From NCBI GenBank assembly GCA_947571775.1, contig CANOZK010000004.1, forward strand, positions 124,001 to 188,000: a DNA stretch of 64,000 bases. The letters are read 5' to 3'. The notes beneath the pieces were generated by a model. The model searched no databases. It was not told where the DNA came from and saw nothing but the letters and a program-made list of their open reading frames with translations. The stretch comes from an uncultured Lachnospiraceae bacterium (GTDB taxonomy: Bacteria; Bacillota; Clostridia; Lachnospirales; Lachnospiraceae). The stretch's first letter is position 1. Each line of letters begins with the position of its first letter. Made by a program: the position numbers and the translations under genes. This document shows positions 17,079 through 25,778 of the stretch, in pieces.

Positions 17079-17955
17079 GCTCTTCTCCTTTTCCTTCGGG
17101 GACATACCCCAGAACAACCCGATCCAGGCCGGATAAATCCTTGATAATCTGCACTTTTTGATAATCCATGGCTTCCATGCGCGCCCGCACCCAATCTCCC
17201 TGATCGGATCCAACTTCCAGCAGGAGCACTCCGCCCGGCGTTAAATACTCCCTGCTTTCCTTCAACAATCTTCGATAAAAATCCAGGCCGTCCGCGCCCC
17301 CGTCCAGCGCCAGATGAGGGTCATACCTGCGAACCTCTTCCATCAAAGAGTCAATCGCGCCGCTGGGTATATACGGCGGATTGGACACGATCATCTGAAA
17401 CCTGCCCGTTATGTTCTCAAATAAATCACTTTGTATAAATTCTGCCAGAAGCTTAAAGCGGCGGCTGTTTTCCTCTGCCACCATAAGCGCCTCCTGCGAA
17501 ATATCCGCTCCGGTTCCTTCTGCCTTTGGGCAGTGATAAAGCAGGCTCAGCAAAATACACCCGCTTCCAGTACACAGATCCAACACACGGTTGCCCGGAT
17601 ACAGTTTTTTCCTGGCCTCTTCCACCAGGATTTCTGTGTCTGGCCTGGGTATCAATACATGGGAATTCACCAGAAATTTCAGCTCCATAAAATAGGCATA
17701 GCCCAGGATATGTTGCAGCGGCTCCCTCTCTCCCCGTCTGAGCAGGCAGCGTCGGTACTGCTCCAATTGTTCTTTCTGCTTCTCCCTGATGATAAGCTCC
17801 CCTCTGTGCGCATAATAAAACGAGCGATCGATCTGCCAGATCTGCTCCATCAGATACCAGGCGTCCAGAGCCGCGTCTGGAACCCCTTTGCTCTCCAGAA
17901 AAGCTTTTGCATTTTTCAAAATCTGCTCCAAGGTGCACAATTTCTCCTCCATCAT
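17071..17955 (-). CDS. prmC: Release factor glutamine N5-methyltransferase
   Basis: 294 residues. It methylates the glutamine of the GGQ motif in RF1/RF2 using SAM. The SAM-binding motif is DLCTGSG (126-132) and the catalytic motif NPPY (192-195), after a helical N-terminal domain that docks the release factor. Its ATG overlaps the DUF1385 stop (ATGA) and its end overlaps prfA, indicating translational coupling along the cluster. A second Met directly follows the first. Confidence 0.96.
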   Translation of the reverse strand: MMEEKLCTLEQILKNAKAFLESKGVPDAALDAWYLMEQIWQIDRSFYYAHRGELIIREKQKEQLEQYRRCLLRRGEREPLQHILGYAYFMELKFLVNSHVLIPRPDTEILVEEARKKLYPGNRVLDLCTGSGCILLSLLYHCPKAEGTGADISQEALMVAEENSRRFKLLAEFIQSDLFENITGRFQMIVSNPPYIPSGAIDSLMEEVRRYDPHLALDGGADGLDFYRRLLKESREYLTPGGVLLLEVGSDQGDWVRARMEAMDYQKVQIIKDLSGLDRVVLGYVPEGKGEEHV

Positions 17956-18914
17956 AGGGACGCATTCCTCGGCACAGAGGTATCCTCCTCCCCTGCCAGA
18001 TAAGCCCGCCAGTCAAACACCGCCTCCACCGCGCAGATGGCGACCTCCGCCATATCGGCCTGCGGCTCTCTGGTCGTCAGCTTTTGCAGAGCCAATCCTG
18101 GTTTACTCAGCAGGCTGCTTAACCCCTGGTCGTTGTTTCCCGCCCACTGGATAAATTCATAAGAAATCCCGGCAATCAGCGGCAAAAGAAGAATCCGCAG
18201 CAGGATCTGCATCCATTTCGTCTCAATGGGGAGCAGCGTAATACCGAAATGGATAATCACGCTGACAATCATCACAAAAAGAAGGAAACTGGTGCCGCAA
18301 CGTTTATGCTGGCGGGAGCTTTTCAGTACGTTTTCTACATTCAGCTCCCATCCATTTTCCACACAATTGATACATTTATGCTCTGCCCCATGGTACATAA
18401 ATACCCGCTGGATATCCTTTGTCCGGGAGATCAGCAGCAGATAAAGCAAAAAGATAAGAATCCGCACCACCGCCTCCGCAGCGGCAAACGCCATATCCGA
18501 CGGGGTAAGCATTCTCACCGCCTGGGCCACCCAGTACGGCAGAATCATAAATAAACCTACTGAGAGCACCAGTGATACGAAAACGGTGCCGTACATAATC
18601 AAACTCTCCATGCGCTGCTGTTTTTTCTCATCCTTTGCAGCCAATTCCTGGTCTGTCTCTTCTTCCTCCTCTTCATAAAAAGAAGCGGAATACATCAGGC
18701 ACTTTGTCCCGATCACCAAAGAGTCCACAAAGCTGACCACTCCGCGCAGCAGGGGCCATTTCATCCATTTATGTTTTCCGAAAACACTTCGGTAATCTTC
18801 AACCTTGACTTCAATCTCTCCGTTCGGCTTGCGAACGCCTATGGAATACACGTCCCCATGGCGCATCATAATTCCCTCCATCACAGCTTGCCCGCCGATA
18901 TTTGATGATTTCAT
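17952..18914 (-). CDS. DUF1385 membrane protein (YqhQ-like)
   Basis: 320 residues from the ATG at 18914, chosen because GGAGGTAGGG lies directly before it; a TTG 12 bases upstream is inside the ribosome site. The N-terminal block NIGGQAVMEGIMMRHGD and the HGAEHKCINCVENG motif are typical of the DUF1385 family. Four or five hydrophobic segments (about 115-145, 155-180, 210-240, 245-270) predict an integral membrane protein. Its function is not established. In Firmicutes it is often found between rpmE and prmC/prfA, as here. Confidence 0.93.
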   Translation of the reverse strand: MKSSNIGGQAVMEGIMMRHGDVYSIGVRKPNGEIEVKVEDYRSVFGKHKWMKWPLLRGVVSFVDSLVIGTKCLMYSASFYEEEEEETDQELAAKDEKKQQRMESLIMYGTVFVSLVLSVGLFMILPYWVAQAVRMLTPSDMAFAAAEAVVRILIFLLYLLLISRTKDIQRVFMYHGAEHKCINCVENGWELNVENVLKSSRQHKRCGTSFLLFVMIVSVIIHFGITLLPIETKWMQILLRILLLPLIAGISYEFIQWAGNNDQGLSSLLSKPGLALQKLTTREPQADMAEVAICAVEAVFDWRAYLAGEEDTSVPRNASL

Positions 18915-18929
18915 CCCTACCTCCAAACG

Positions 18930-18960
18930 AAAAATAGGGCGAGATTGTCCACCTCACCCT
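18930..18960 (-). terminator. Terminator or attenuator between rpmE and DUF1385
   Basis: Minus-strand 8-bp stem (arms 18953-18960 and 18936-18943, one G-U) with a 9-nt loop, then ATTTTT. It follows rpmE by 25 bases and ends 16 bases before the DUF1385 start, so it may cap rpmE mRNA while letting part of transcription continue. Confidence 0.7.
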
Positions 18961-18984
18961 GTTCATTCCACTATATACACCAGT

Positions 18985-19188
18985 TTACTGCTGAATACCA
19001 TATTTTTTATTAAATTTGTCAATGCGTCCGCGTGCCTGTGCAGCTTTCTGCTGTCCAGTATAGAACGGATGACATTTGGAACAGATTTCCACATGAATAT
19101 CTTCTTTTGTGGAGCCTGTGGTAAATGTATTGCCGCAGTTGCAAGTCACTGTTGCCTGATAGTATTCTGGATGAATACCTTCTCTCAT
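18985..19188 (-). CDS. rpmE: 50S ribosomal protein L31, zinc-binding type
   Basis: 67 residues from the ATG at 19188 ([20 protein letters not shown]), selected because AGAGGTGAG lies 6 bases upstream; the GTG nine bases earlier falls in that site. The cysteines CNCGN and [10 protein letters not shown] (with C36/C39-type spacing) mark the zinc-containing C+ form of L31, which in other Firmicutes serves as a zinc store and is replaced by a C- form in zinc shortage. It has its own promoter and a terminator. Confidence 0.96.
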   Translation of the reverse strand: MREGIHPEYYQATVTCNCGNTFTTGSTKEDIHVEICSKCHPFYTGQQKAAQARGRIDKFNKKYGIQQ

Positions 19189-19250
19189 GATTCTCACCTC
19201 TATCTATTTTGAATTTCCTTATACATCTGCTTCATGTAAACGGTCAACAA

Positions 19251-19279
19251 ATTATAGCATGTTCTTTACGAAAATGCAA
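19251..19279 (-). promoter_or_regulatory. Promoter of rpmE
   Basis: TTGCAT (19274-19279), 17-bp spacer, TATAAT (19251-19256) on the minus strand, about 60 bases before the rpmE start. Confidence 0.75.
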
Positions 19280-19308
19280 GTTCTTTCCATGAAATTTAAA
19301 TAAATTCA

Positions 19309-20667
19309 TTACATAAATTTCTGCTTTTTCACAATCTGCACAAACTCCCAGTTGCTTTTTGTTTTGGCAAACATATTTAAAATCTGTTCCACTGCTTCGT
19401 CTGCTTTCATACCGTTCAATGCCTTACGCATATTGTAAACAGCCTCCTGCTCTTCGCGGCTGAGCAGCAGATCCTCTCTTCTGGTACTGGATTTTACAAT
19501 GTCAATGGCGGGAAATACTCTTTTCTCTTGCAGCTTTCGATCCAGAACAAGCTCCATATTTCCAGTTCCCTTAAATTCCTCGTAAATTACATCATCCATC
19601 TTACTCCCAGTATCCACAAGCGCCGTTGCAAGGATCGTCAGGCTGCCCCCTTCCCGCATATTCCTGGCTGCCCCAAAAAAACGTTTGGGCATATGCAAAG
19701 CCGCCGGATCCAGACCGCCGGACAGTGTCCTGCCGCTGGGCGGAATCGTCAGGTTATACGCTCTGGCTAAACGGGTAATACTGTCCAAAAGAATCGTTAC
19801 ATCTTTTCTGTATTCCACCAGCCGCTTGGCCCGCTCGATAACCATCTCCGAAACCCGTTTGTGGTGTTCCGGCAGTTCATCAAATGTAGAATAAATGACC
19901 TCCACATTTTTTCCCACAATGGCCTCCCGGATATCGGTAACCTCCTCCGGCCGCTCGTCGATCAGCAAAATAATCAGATGCATCTCCGGGTTGTTTTTCA
20001 GCAGAGACTTTGCCACATCCTTTAGCAAAGTGGTTTTTCCCGCTTTCGGAGGCGACACAATCATTCCGCGTTGTCCTTTTCCGATAGGGCTGATCAAATC
20101 CACCATGCGCATGGCCATGCTTCCGCCCGCCCGTTCCAGCACCAGACGCTCATTTGGAAAAATCGGCGTCATATTTTCAAAGTTGTAGCGCCGCATGTCG
20201 TTGGGAGAAATGCCGTTGATAGAAGTCACATACAAAAGGGCGCTGAACTTTTCCGACTGGGTCTGAACCCGAATATTTCCCTGAATGATATCTCCCGTTT
20301 TCAGTCCAAATCTGCGTATCTGAGAAGGGGAGACATACACATCGTTCTCACCTGGCAGATAATTCGCACAGCGGATAAAACCATATCCGTCCGGCATGAC
20401 CTCCAAGATTCCGTCCGCCTTCTGCCCGCTGTCCAATTGAGCTGTATCCGCAGGGATTTTTTCCTCTGTTTTATAGCTCTCCTTTACCACCGGCCTGGCC
20501 TCTGCCTTTTCTTTATCCCTCTCGTCTTCTTCCAGCATGGCTTCTACCAACTGACTTTTTTTTAGCGTAGAAATGCCCTTTAAGCCTCTCTTCTTGGCCA
20601 ACTCCCGCAATGCCATCACCGACAGGGATTCATACTTTTCTCTCATGAATTCACTCTTTTCTTTCAT
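19309..20667 (-). CDS. rho: Transcription termination factor Rho
   Basis: 452 residues. Rho is a hexameric RNA-dependent ATPase that ends transcription. An N-terminal SAP-like helical domain ([20 protein letters not shown], with a short acidic linker 45-80), a cold-shock-type RNA-binding fold (about 85-150) and the ATPase core with Walker A PPKAGKTT (206-213) and [12 protein letters not shown] are all visible. The start at 20667 lacks a clear ribosome site; an ATG seven codons later (MREKYESLS, 20646) is an alternative. The gene is followed by the separate rpmE promoter. Confidence 0.95.
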   Translation of the reverse strand: MKEKSEFMREKYESLSVMALRELAKKRGLKGISTLKKSQLVEAMLEEDERDKEKAEARPVVKESYKTEEKIPADTAQLDSGQKADGILEVMPDGYGFIRCANYLPGENDVYVSPSQIRRFGLKTGDIIQGNIRVQTQSEKFSALLYVTSINGISPNDMRRYNFENMTPIFPNERLVLERAGGSMAMRMVDLISPIGKGQRGMIVSPPKAGKTTLLKDVAKSLLKNNPEMHLIILLIDERPEEVTDIREAIVGKNVEVIYSTFDELPEHHKRVSEMVIERAKRLVEYRKDVTILLDSITRLARAYNLTIPPSGRTLSGGLDPAALHMPKRFFGAARNMREGGSLTILATALVDTGSKMDDVIYEEFKGTGNMELVLDRKLQEKRVFPAIDIVKSSTRREDLLLSREEQEAVYNMRKALNGMKADEAVEQILNMFAKTKSNWEFVQIVKKQKFM

Positions 20668-20810
20668 TTAATTCTATAACAAGTAACTGTGTAATTTATA
20701 TGGGTAATCTGTCCAAAGCGACAATACTATGGCCGATATTTACAGAAAACGGCCAGGACGGACTGTTGAATTAATGTATTTTATCACACAATACATCAAA
20801 AGGGAACCCC

Positions 20811-22346
20811 CTATTTTCCTTTTCCCAGATAATGAAAGAAAAAACTTTCTTCTGGATGATAAGCAAAAAACTGCTGACGGCAGATTTCCAGAATATTTTC
20901 GCTATCCGTGGCGAAATCCTGGAAGCTATAAACCCACTCCACTGGCTCGGCCTGACGCTTCACTGTATTGGAAACACTGCGGTGCAATTCAGACAACGGC
21001 GTTACCGCCGCCAGGACAAGCAGCAGTCCAACTGCCCACCGTTTCCAGATCCCCCGCTGCTCCAGCAGATAACGCATGAGGCAAATTGATAAAATCAGCA
21101 GCGCAGGTATGGACGCCCGCATGGCAAAATCGTTTGCCACGGTCATTTTGTACATAGGGATCAGCGCCAACTCCGCAAGCGCCAGCCACAGATAGCTGTA
21201 TTTTTTCAGACATTTGCCCAAAATCAAAACATAAATCCCAATCTCCAAAACAAGAAACAGCACATAGGCTGGCAGCAAATCCACCACTTCGTAATACTCA
21301 AAAATCCATCCATTTACGGACAAGCTGCCAGGATTGGATAGATAAAAGCTTCCGAAAACCAGCAGCATAGTCAGCGGAATCAGCGCATTCTCCCAGGTTA
21401 CTGCTTTCTTCCAGTTTTGTTTTTCTCTGAAAATGGAATAAACCGCCAATGGTATCATTCCAAAAGTGGCAAATGGCGAGTAGGCAAACGCCAGCGCACT
21501 CAGCCCCGCCCCAGAACCGTTTCCCCGCAGATTGAGTAGCAGAGTCACGATCAGCCATACAGGAATTGCCTGGTTAAAGACCCAGTACAGAACCGTGGTA
21601 TTGGAAGAATACTGAAAATATGTGCTCCACCACTCTAAATGTGTGCCCAATTCAAAATCACCGCTTGCAATCCGATAACCAACGGCATCAAATCCACTAA
21701 AAAAAATAAAAATCCCAGGTATAATCCAAGAACAGCGTTTCAAATACCGATGTATCTGGTACAAAACCAACATCACGCCCAGATATGCCCAGGCGAGCAA
21801 AAAGATATTTGCAAAAAGCTCTTTTCCGGCAAACAGCTTGGAAAGCAGTGCAGGCGGTAGCCAGAAACAGAAATAATAGACAAAAGCAACCGTATCGTTG
21901 CCCAAGACGGCTTGTATCGCTTCTCTCTGCGTGGAAAAATCAAAAAATACCGGCCACGGCTGATTGACCAAATCTCGATAAATGGGATTGCGCACATAAA
22001 AATCTGTATTCTGAAAAGAAAAACCACCGATGCCGCTGAACAAAACCCAAATAAAAACCACAACGCACAAAGTGATCCAGTATTCCGGCCGGGTTTTAAA
22101 ATTTACACCCTGGCCTTTTACGCACAAACTCTGACTGATACGGCAAAACAGCCAGAGAAATAGCAGAAACAGCAAAACCGCAAAAGGAAGACGAAGCCAT
22201 CCAAAGAAAAACAGGAAAATCGGAAGAAACAGATAAAACAGTGACAACGTCATACCTTTATCCTGCCGCAGCCCCCTCCCCCATATTTTTGCCTGATTTT
22301 TCGCTTTTTCCAAAAATGTATCTGTTGAATCTATTGGTTTTTCCAA
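20811..22346 (-). CDS. Polytopic membrane protein of unknown function
   Basis: 511 residues with about 11 predicted membrane segments (first at about 34-70) and a large hydrophilic loop between segments 3 and 4 (about 110-150). The general plan, with an early loop containing acidic residues and a C-terminal soluble tail, recalls GT-C glycosyltransferase-like or oligosaccharide-related membrane proteins, but I recognise no signature and do not assign a function. It lies 25 bases after the chemoreceptor gene and may be co-transcribed with it. The protein is tryptophan- and phenylalanine-rich, as usual for this type. Confidence 0.8.
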   Translation of the reverse strand: MEKPIDSTDTFLEKAKNQAKIWGRGLRQDKGMTLSLFYLFLPIFLFFFGWLRLPFAVLLFLLFLWLFCRISQSLCVKGQGVNFKTRPEYWITLCVVVFIWVLFSGIGGFSFQNTDFYVRNPIYRDLVNQPWPVFFDFSTQREAIQAVLGNDTVAFVYYFCFWLPPALLSKLFAGKELFANIFLLAWAYLGVMLVLYQIHRYLKRCSWIIPGIFIFFSGFDAVGYRIASGDFELGTHLEWWSTYFQYSSNTTVLYWVFNQAIPVWLIVTLLLNLRGNGSGAGLSALAFAYSPFATFGMIPLAVYSIFREKQNWKKAVTWENALIPLTMLLVFGSFYLSNPGSLSVNGWIFEYYEVVDLLPAYVLFLVLEIGIYVLILGKCLKKYSYLWLALAELALIPMYKMTVANDFAMRASIPALLILSICLMRYLLEQRGIWKRWAVGLLLVLAAVTPLSELHRSVSNTVKRQAEPVEWVYSFQDFATDSENILEICRQQFFAYHPEESFFFHYLGKGK

Positions 22347-22371
22347 AGCTCTCCCTCCATTTAGACACGCT

Positions 22372-24048
22372 CTAACGAAGACGGAATCTCTGTACGGAAT
22401 TTTTCAGTTCTTCCGCCTGATTTTCAAGCTCTCTTGCAGACGATGCGGCCTCCTGCGCATTGGCTGCGTTATTCTGTACCACATCGCTGATCTGGCGCAT
22501 TCCCTGCGTCAGTTGTTCCAGCGACTGCGCCTGCTGTATTGCGGACTCTGCGATCTGGTCTATTAACTCGGCGGACCTTCTGCCTCCTTCGACTACCGCC
22601 AGCAACGATTCTTTCATGTCAGATGACACAGACGTACCATATTCTACCTGTTTGATGGAATTTTCAATCAATTCTGTAATATTCTGTGCAGACTCGGAAC
22701 TCTTGTTTGCCAGGCTTTGCACCTCGTCCGCAACAACCGCAAACCCTTTTCCCGCTTCTCCAGCCCGCGCAGCCTCCACCGCAGCGTTGAGCGCCAGCAG
22801 ATTAGTCTGAAACGAAATATCTTCTATGGTTTCGATAATACCGCCAATCTGGTGGGAAGATCTGGAAATATCTTCTATCGCCCCGGTAAGCGACTTCATC
22901 CGCTCATTGCACAGCGAAAGTGCTTCCATCACGCCTGTGGAGGCCTGTTTGCTATTCTTTGCATCCTCCGAAGTCCGATTCACCTGCATGGATATCTGCT
23001 CAATATTGGAAGAGAGCTGCTCCACTGCAGAGGCCTGCTCCGTGGTGCCGTTTGCCACCTGCTCCGCATTCGCCGCCATACGTTTTGATTCCATGGACAC
23101 CCCTTCCGCTGTCAGATTGATACTGGAAAGCGCGCTGTTCAAAGCATCCAGTATTTGCCGCATCGCGTTTTGAATAGGCAGAAATTCCCCGCGATATGTA
23201 CTGCCCATACTCAAATCCATATTCCCCTGGGCCATCTGATCCAGTTTGGAATCAATATCCTGAATATAACGTTTCAGTTCCCGCTTTGTCTCATGTATGG
23301 AATTTACCAGCATACCAATCTCAGAAGTATCCGGCTGAAGGGCAAAATCTGCGGAGAGATCTCCCTGGGAGATCTGCATCATCTGATCCCTGACTGCAAT
23401 CACGGGGCGCAGGACTCTTCGTCTGACAAGCAGCATATTGATGATCTGCAAAATGATAACAATACCCAATGCGGTAAACATAATCGCCCGGATGATATCC
23501 GTCTTTCTGACCAGTGTGTCGATCCGATTCATTGTCGTGTTGTCCAGATCCGCCAAAAATGTCTCCTTTAGCGTATTGATTCGGCCGATGGCGTCGTTAT
23601 ATTCTTCTCCGTATACATAGGAAAGGGCCGCTTCCTGCTCCCCATTTTTCACCTGGTTCATTGCCTCCTCTTCCAGCGGCACCAGTTCATTGGAAATGGA
23701 TGACATCTCGTCGATCATCCCCTGCTCTTCTTGCGTAATGCCGATTTCCTGCATGGCTGCCACGCCCTGATCCCGATTTTTCAGCGTATTGACCTCGTTC
23801 CAGTAATTATCGTAATGCTCCTGATTCGCCGTTGCCGAGAACGCCCGCACTTCGTTGGTCAGGTATGCCGAGCCATTCATAAAACGATTGGCGTTATACG
23901 TCAGTGCAAACCGCTCCTCATTTGCTTGGTTCAGATCCTTGCTGGCCCTGCTATAACTAACCAGCGAACATGCCATCAGCAGCAGTGCAAGGATGGAAAA
24001 TCCGTTTAGTATAAAGGTCAGTAATGTTTGGTTCATTGCTTTTTTCAT
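22372..24048 (-). CDS. Methyl-accepting chemotaxis protein, transmembrane
   Basis: 558 residues. Two membrane segments (about 9-31 and 186-208) enclose an external helical sensor of four-helix-bundle type (about 35-180). A HAMP region (about 209-265) and the long signalling coiled coil follow, with the conserved tip [20 protein letters not shown]. It should pass ligand or redox information to CheA/CheW. The ligand is unknown. GGAGGG lies upstream of the ATG. No che genes are nearby, and the ending lacks a CheR-tether pentapeptide. Confidence 0.95.
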   Translation of the reverse strand: MKKAMNQTLLTFILNGFSILALLLMACSLVSYSRASKDLNQANEERFALTYNANRFMNGSAYLTNEVRAFSATANQEHYDNYWNEVNTLKNRDQGVAAMQEIGITQEEQGMIDEMSSISNELVPLEEEAMNQVKNGEQEAALSYVYGEEYNDAIGRINTLKETFLADLDNTTMNRIDTLVRKTDIIRAIMFTALGIVIILQIINMLLVRRRVLRPVIAVRDQMMQISQGDLSADFALQPDTSEIGMLVNSIHETKRELKRYIQDIDSKLDQMAQGNMDLSMGSTYRGEFLPIQNAMRQILDALNSALSSINLTAEGVSMESKRMAANAEQVANGTTEQASAVEQLSSNIEQISMQVNRTSEDAKNSKQASTGVMEALSLCNERMKSLTGAIEDISRSSHQIGGIIETIEDISFQTNLLALNAAVEAARAGEAGKGFAVVADEVQSLANKSSESAQNITELIENSIKQVEYGTSVSSDMKESLLAVVEGGRRSAELIDQIAESAIQQAQSLEQLTQGMRQISDVVQNNAANAQEAASSARELENQAEELKNSVQRFRLR

Positions 24049-24213
24049 TCTAATTATGCCCTCCGGTGCATCTTGTATCTTTCCTGGCTATAAAAGAAAC
24101 CCTCATTTATAAACCAGAAAAAGAAGAATAGTTAATATTTATTAGTTTACAAAAAATCGGACAAAAATTCAACAGCAATTACAAAAGATCTGCATTTTGT
24201 CCATTTTTACCTA

Positions 24214-24243
24214 TTGACAAAGAAGTTCCTTCTATAATATAAT
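24214..24243 (+). promoter_or_regulatory. Promoter of rpsT
   Basis: TTGACA (24214-24219), 18-bp spacer, TATAAT (24238-24243). An overlapping TATAAT five bases upstream would have a poor 13-bp spacer. Confidence 0.85.
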
Positions 24244-24331
24244 GACAAAGTATGTTGTCGATGAAATGTCCGTGTCTGTTCATCGGCAGAAATCTTTTGA
24301 ATCGAAATTGCAACGATGGGAGGTGTACCAG

Positions 24332-24595
24332 TTGGCTAATATCAAATCCGCAAAAAAGAGAATCCTTGTAAACCGGACAAGGGCTGCCAGAAATAAAGCA
24401 ACCAGGTCCGCGGTAAAAACTTCGATCAAGAAAGTTTATGCTGCAATTGACCAGAACGATAAAGAAGCTGCAAACGCTGCTCTGAAAAACGCTGTTGCCA
24501 CAATCAGCAAAGCAGCATCCAAGGGTGTTTATCACAAAAACACTTCATCCAGAAAAATTTCCCGTTTATCGAAAGCGGTAAACGCTCTAAACTGA
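24332..24595 (+). CDS. rpsT: 30S ribosomal protein S20 (TTG start)
   Basis: 87 residues beginning (M)ANIKSAKKRILVNRTRAARN, the conserved N-terminus of S20. The start codon is TTG at 24332-24334, preceded by GGGAGGTG at 24318-24325; the longer ATG frame starting at 24242 overlaps the -10 element and cannot be the start. S20 binds 16S rRNA early in small-subunit assembly. The gene is monocistronic, with its own promoter and a strong terminator. Rare start codons on rpsT are known in other bacteria and fit with autoregulated translation. Confidence 0.96.
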   Translation: MANIKSAKKRILVNRTRAARNKATRSAVKTSIKKVYAAIDQNDKEAANAALKNAVATISKAASKGVYHKNTSSRKISRLSKAVNALN

Positions 24596-24605
24596 TTTTT
24601 TAGAA

Positions 24606-24644
24606 AAAAAGGACAGCCTTTCCGTCTGCGGCTGTCCTTTTTTT
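24606..24644 (+). terminator. Terminator of rpsT
   Basis: A 13-bp perfect stem (24606-24618 with 24630-24642) ends in a T-run. The A-run before it makes it potentially bidirectional, so it may also stop leftward transcripts from holA. Confidence 0.92.
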
Positions 24645-24778
24645 GATCTAAATTTGTCTCAGCGGGAGTCCAATCTTCGACTGTGAGAAATACTCCGGCA
24701 GATAGCAGGCCTGCGGAGACGTATTTGTCAGCAAAGCTGGCCCGCACAGTGTCACAAGAACGTCCCGGCACTCTTGAA

Positions 24779-25756
24779 CTATCTGCTGTACTTCACAATC
24801 AACAGCTCCACGCTCAGTGTATCTCCCAAACGCCCGGTTTTTACATCCTCTTCCGCATCGGTAAAATCTTCCACCGCCTGTCTCAGCTCCCCGACTCGAT
24901 ACCTCTTCACGCAATTTACATAATTTCGTGCGGCAAATCCCGGAACGCCCAGAGTTTTACTGATCTCCTGCTGCCCTTTGCCTTCCTCCAGCATCTCCCT
25001 GGTCTGCATCAGATGCCGGAACTGACGGGCAAGCAGGTACAAAATCCGCATAGGCGGTTCTTTAAGCGCCAGCAGATCTTCATACAAATCCAAAGCCCTC
25101 TTCTGGTTTTTTTCCGTTACCGCCCGCACCATATCAAAAATTTTGTTGGTAATCTGCGTGACACAGACAGCCTCAATATCCTGGGAAGTGATTTTATCCC
25201 TGCCCATGGTGTAACAGAGAAGCTTTTCCGCTTCCTGATGAATGTTTCCCATATCGGAACCAGTCTTAGACAAAAACAATTCCATATCTGATCTGGTAAT
25301 GCCCTTTCCTTCCTTGGAAAAAATTCCCGCTATCCACTGCATCAAAGTCTTTTCATCCTGAGTAGAGAACGAGACAACCCTGCCGGCATTCGCCGCCGCT
25401 TTATACATACGGCTGCGCTTATCTACCTGTTCCTCGGAAAAAATCAAATATAAATAATCTGGTATCTCTTTTAGATAATCTGCAAGCAGATCGCATTTGT
25501 TTTTGAAAAAACCGCTGTCTTCTATCACAAGGATTCTTCTCTCTGCAAAAAAAGGCAGAGTCTCGGCCAAATCGATCAGCGACCCGACTTCAATATTCTT
25601 TCCCTCATAGGACGCCACATTCATAGTGTCCCCGTCTGGATTCAAAGCTGTAAGCAGCTTTTGTTTGTACCACTGTCTTAGAAAATGTTCCTCGCCATAT
25701 AACAGATAGACATGCTGAAAGACTCCGGTTTGAATATCCTGTTGCACGTTTTTCAT
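24779..25756 (-). CDS. holA: DNA polymerase III subunit delta
   Basis: 325 residues. Delta is the clamp-loader subunit that opens the sliding clamp. The N-terminal HVYLLYGEEHFLRQWYKQKLL and the central LDYLYLIFSEEQVDKR-type AAA+ remnant match HolA. GGAGGTATT precedes the ATG at 25756. It lies 22 bases after comEC, a common Firmicute arrangement (comEC-holA-rpsT). Confidence 0.94.
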   Translation of the reverse strand: MKNVQQDIQTGVFQHVYLLYGEEHFLRQWYKQKLLTALNPDGDTMNVASYEGKNIEVGSLIDLAETLPFFAERRILVIEDSGFFKNKCDLLADYLKEIPDYLYLIFSEEQVDKRSRMYKAAANAGRVVSFSTQDEKTLMQWIAGIFSKEGKGITRSDMELFLSKTGSDMGNIHQEAEKLLCYTMGRDKITSQDIEAVCVTQITNKIFDMVRAVTEKNQKRALDLYEDLLALKEPPMRILYLLARQFRHLMQTREMLEEGKGQQEISKTLGVPGFAARNYVNCVKRYRVGELRQAVEDFTDAEEDVKTGRLGDTLSVELLIVKYSR

Positions 25757-25778
25757 AATACCTCCGCCAAAGGACGCT

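Noticed and set aside
24242..24331. An ATG start for rpsT 30 codons upstream
   Set aside because: The ATG overlaps the -10 element of the rpsT promoter, so it cannot be in the mRNA. S20 homology begins at the TTG with a strong ribosome site.
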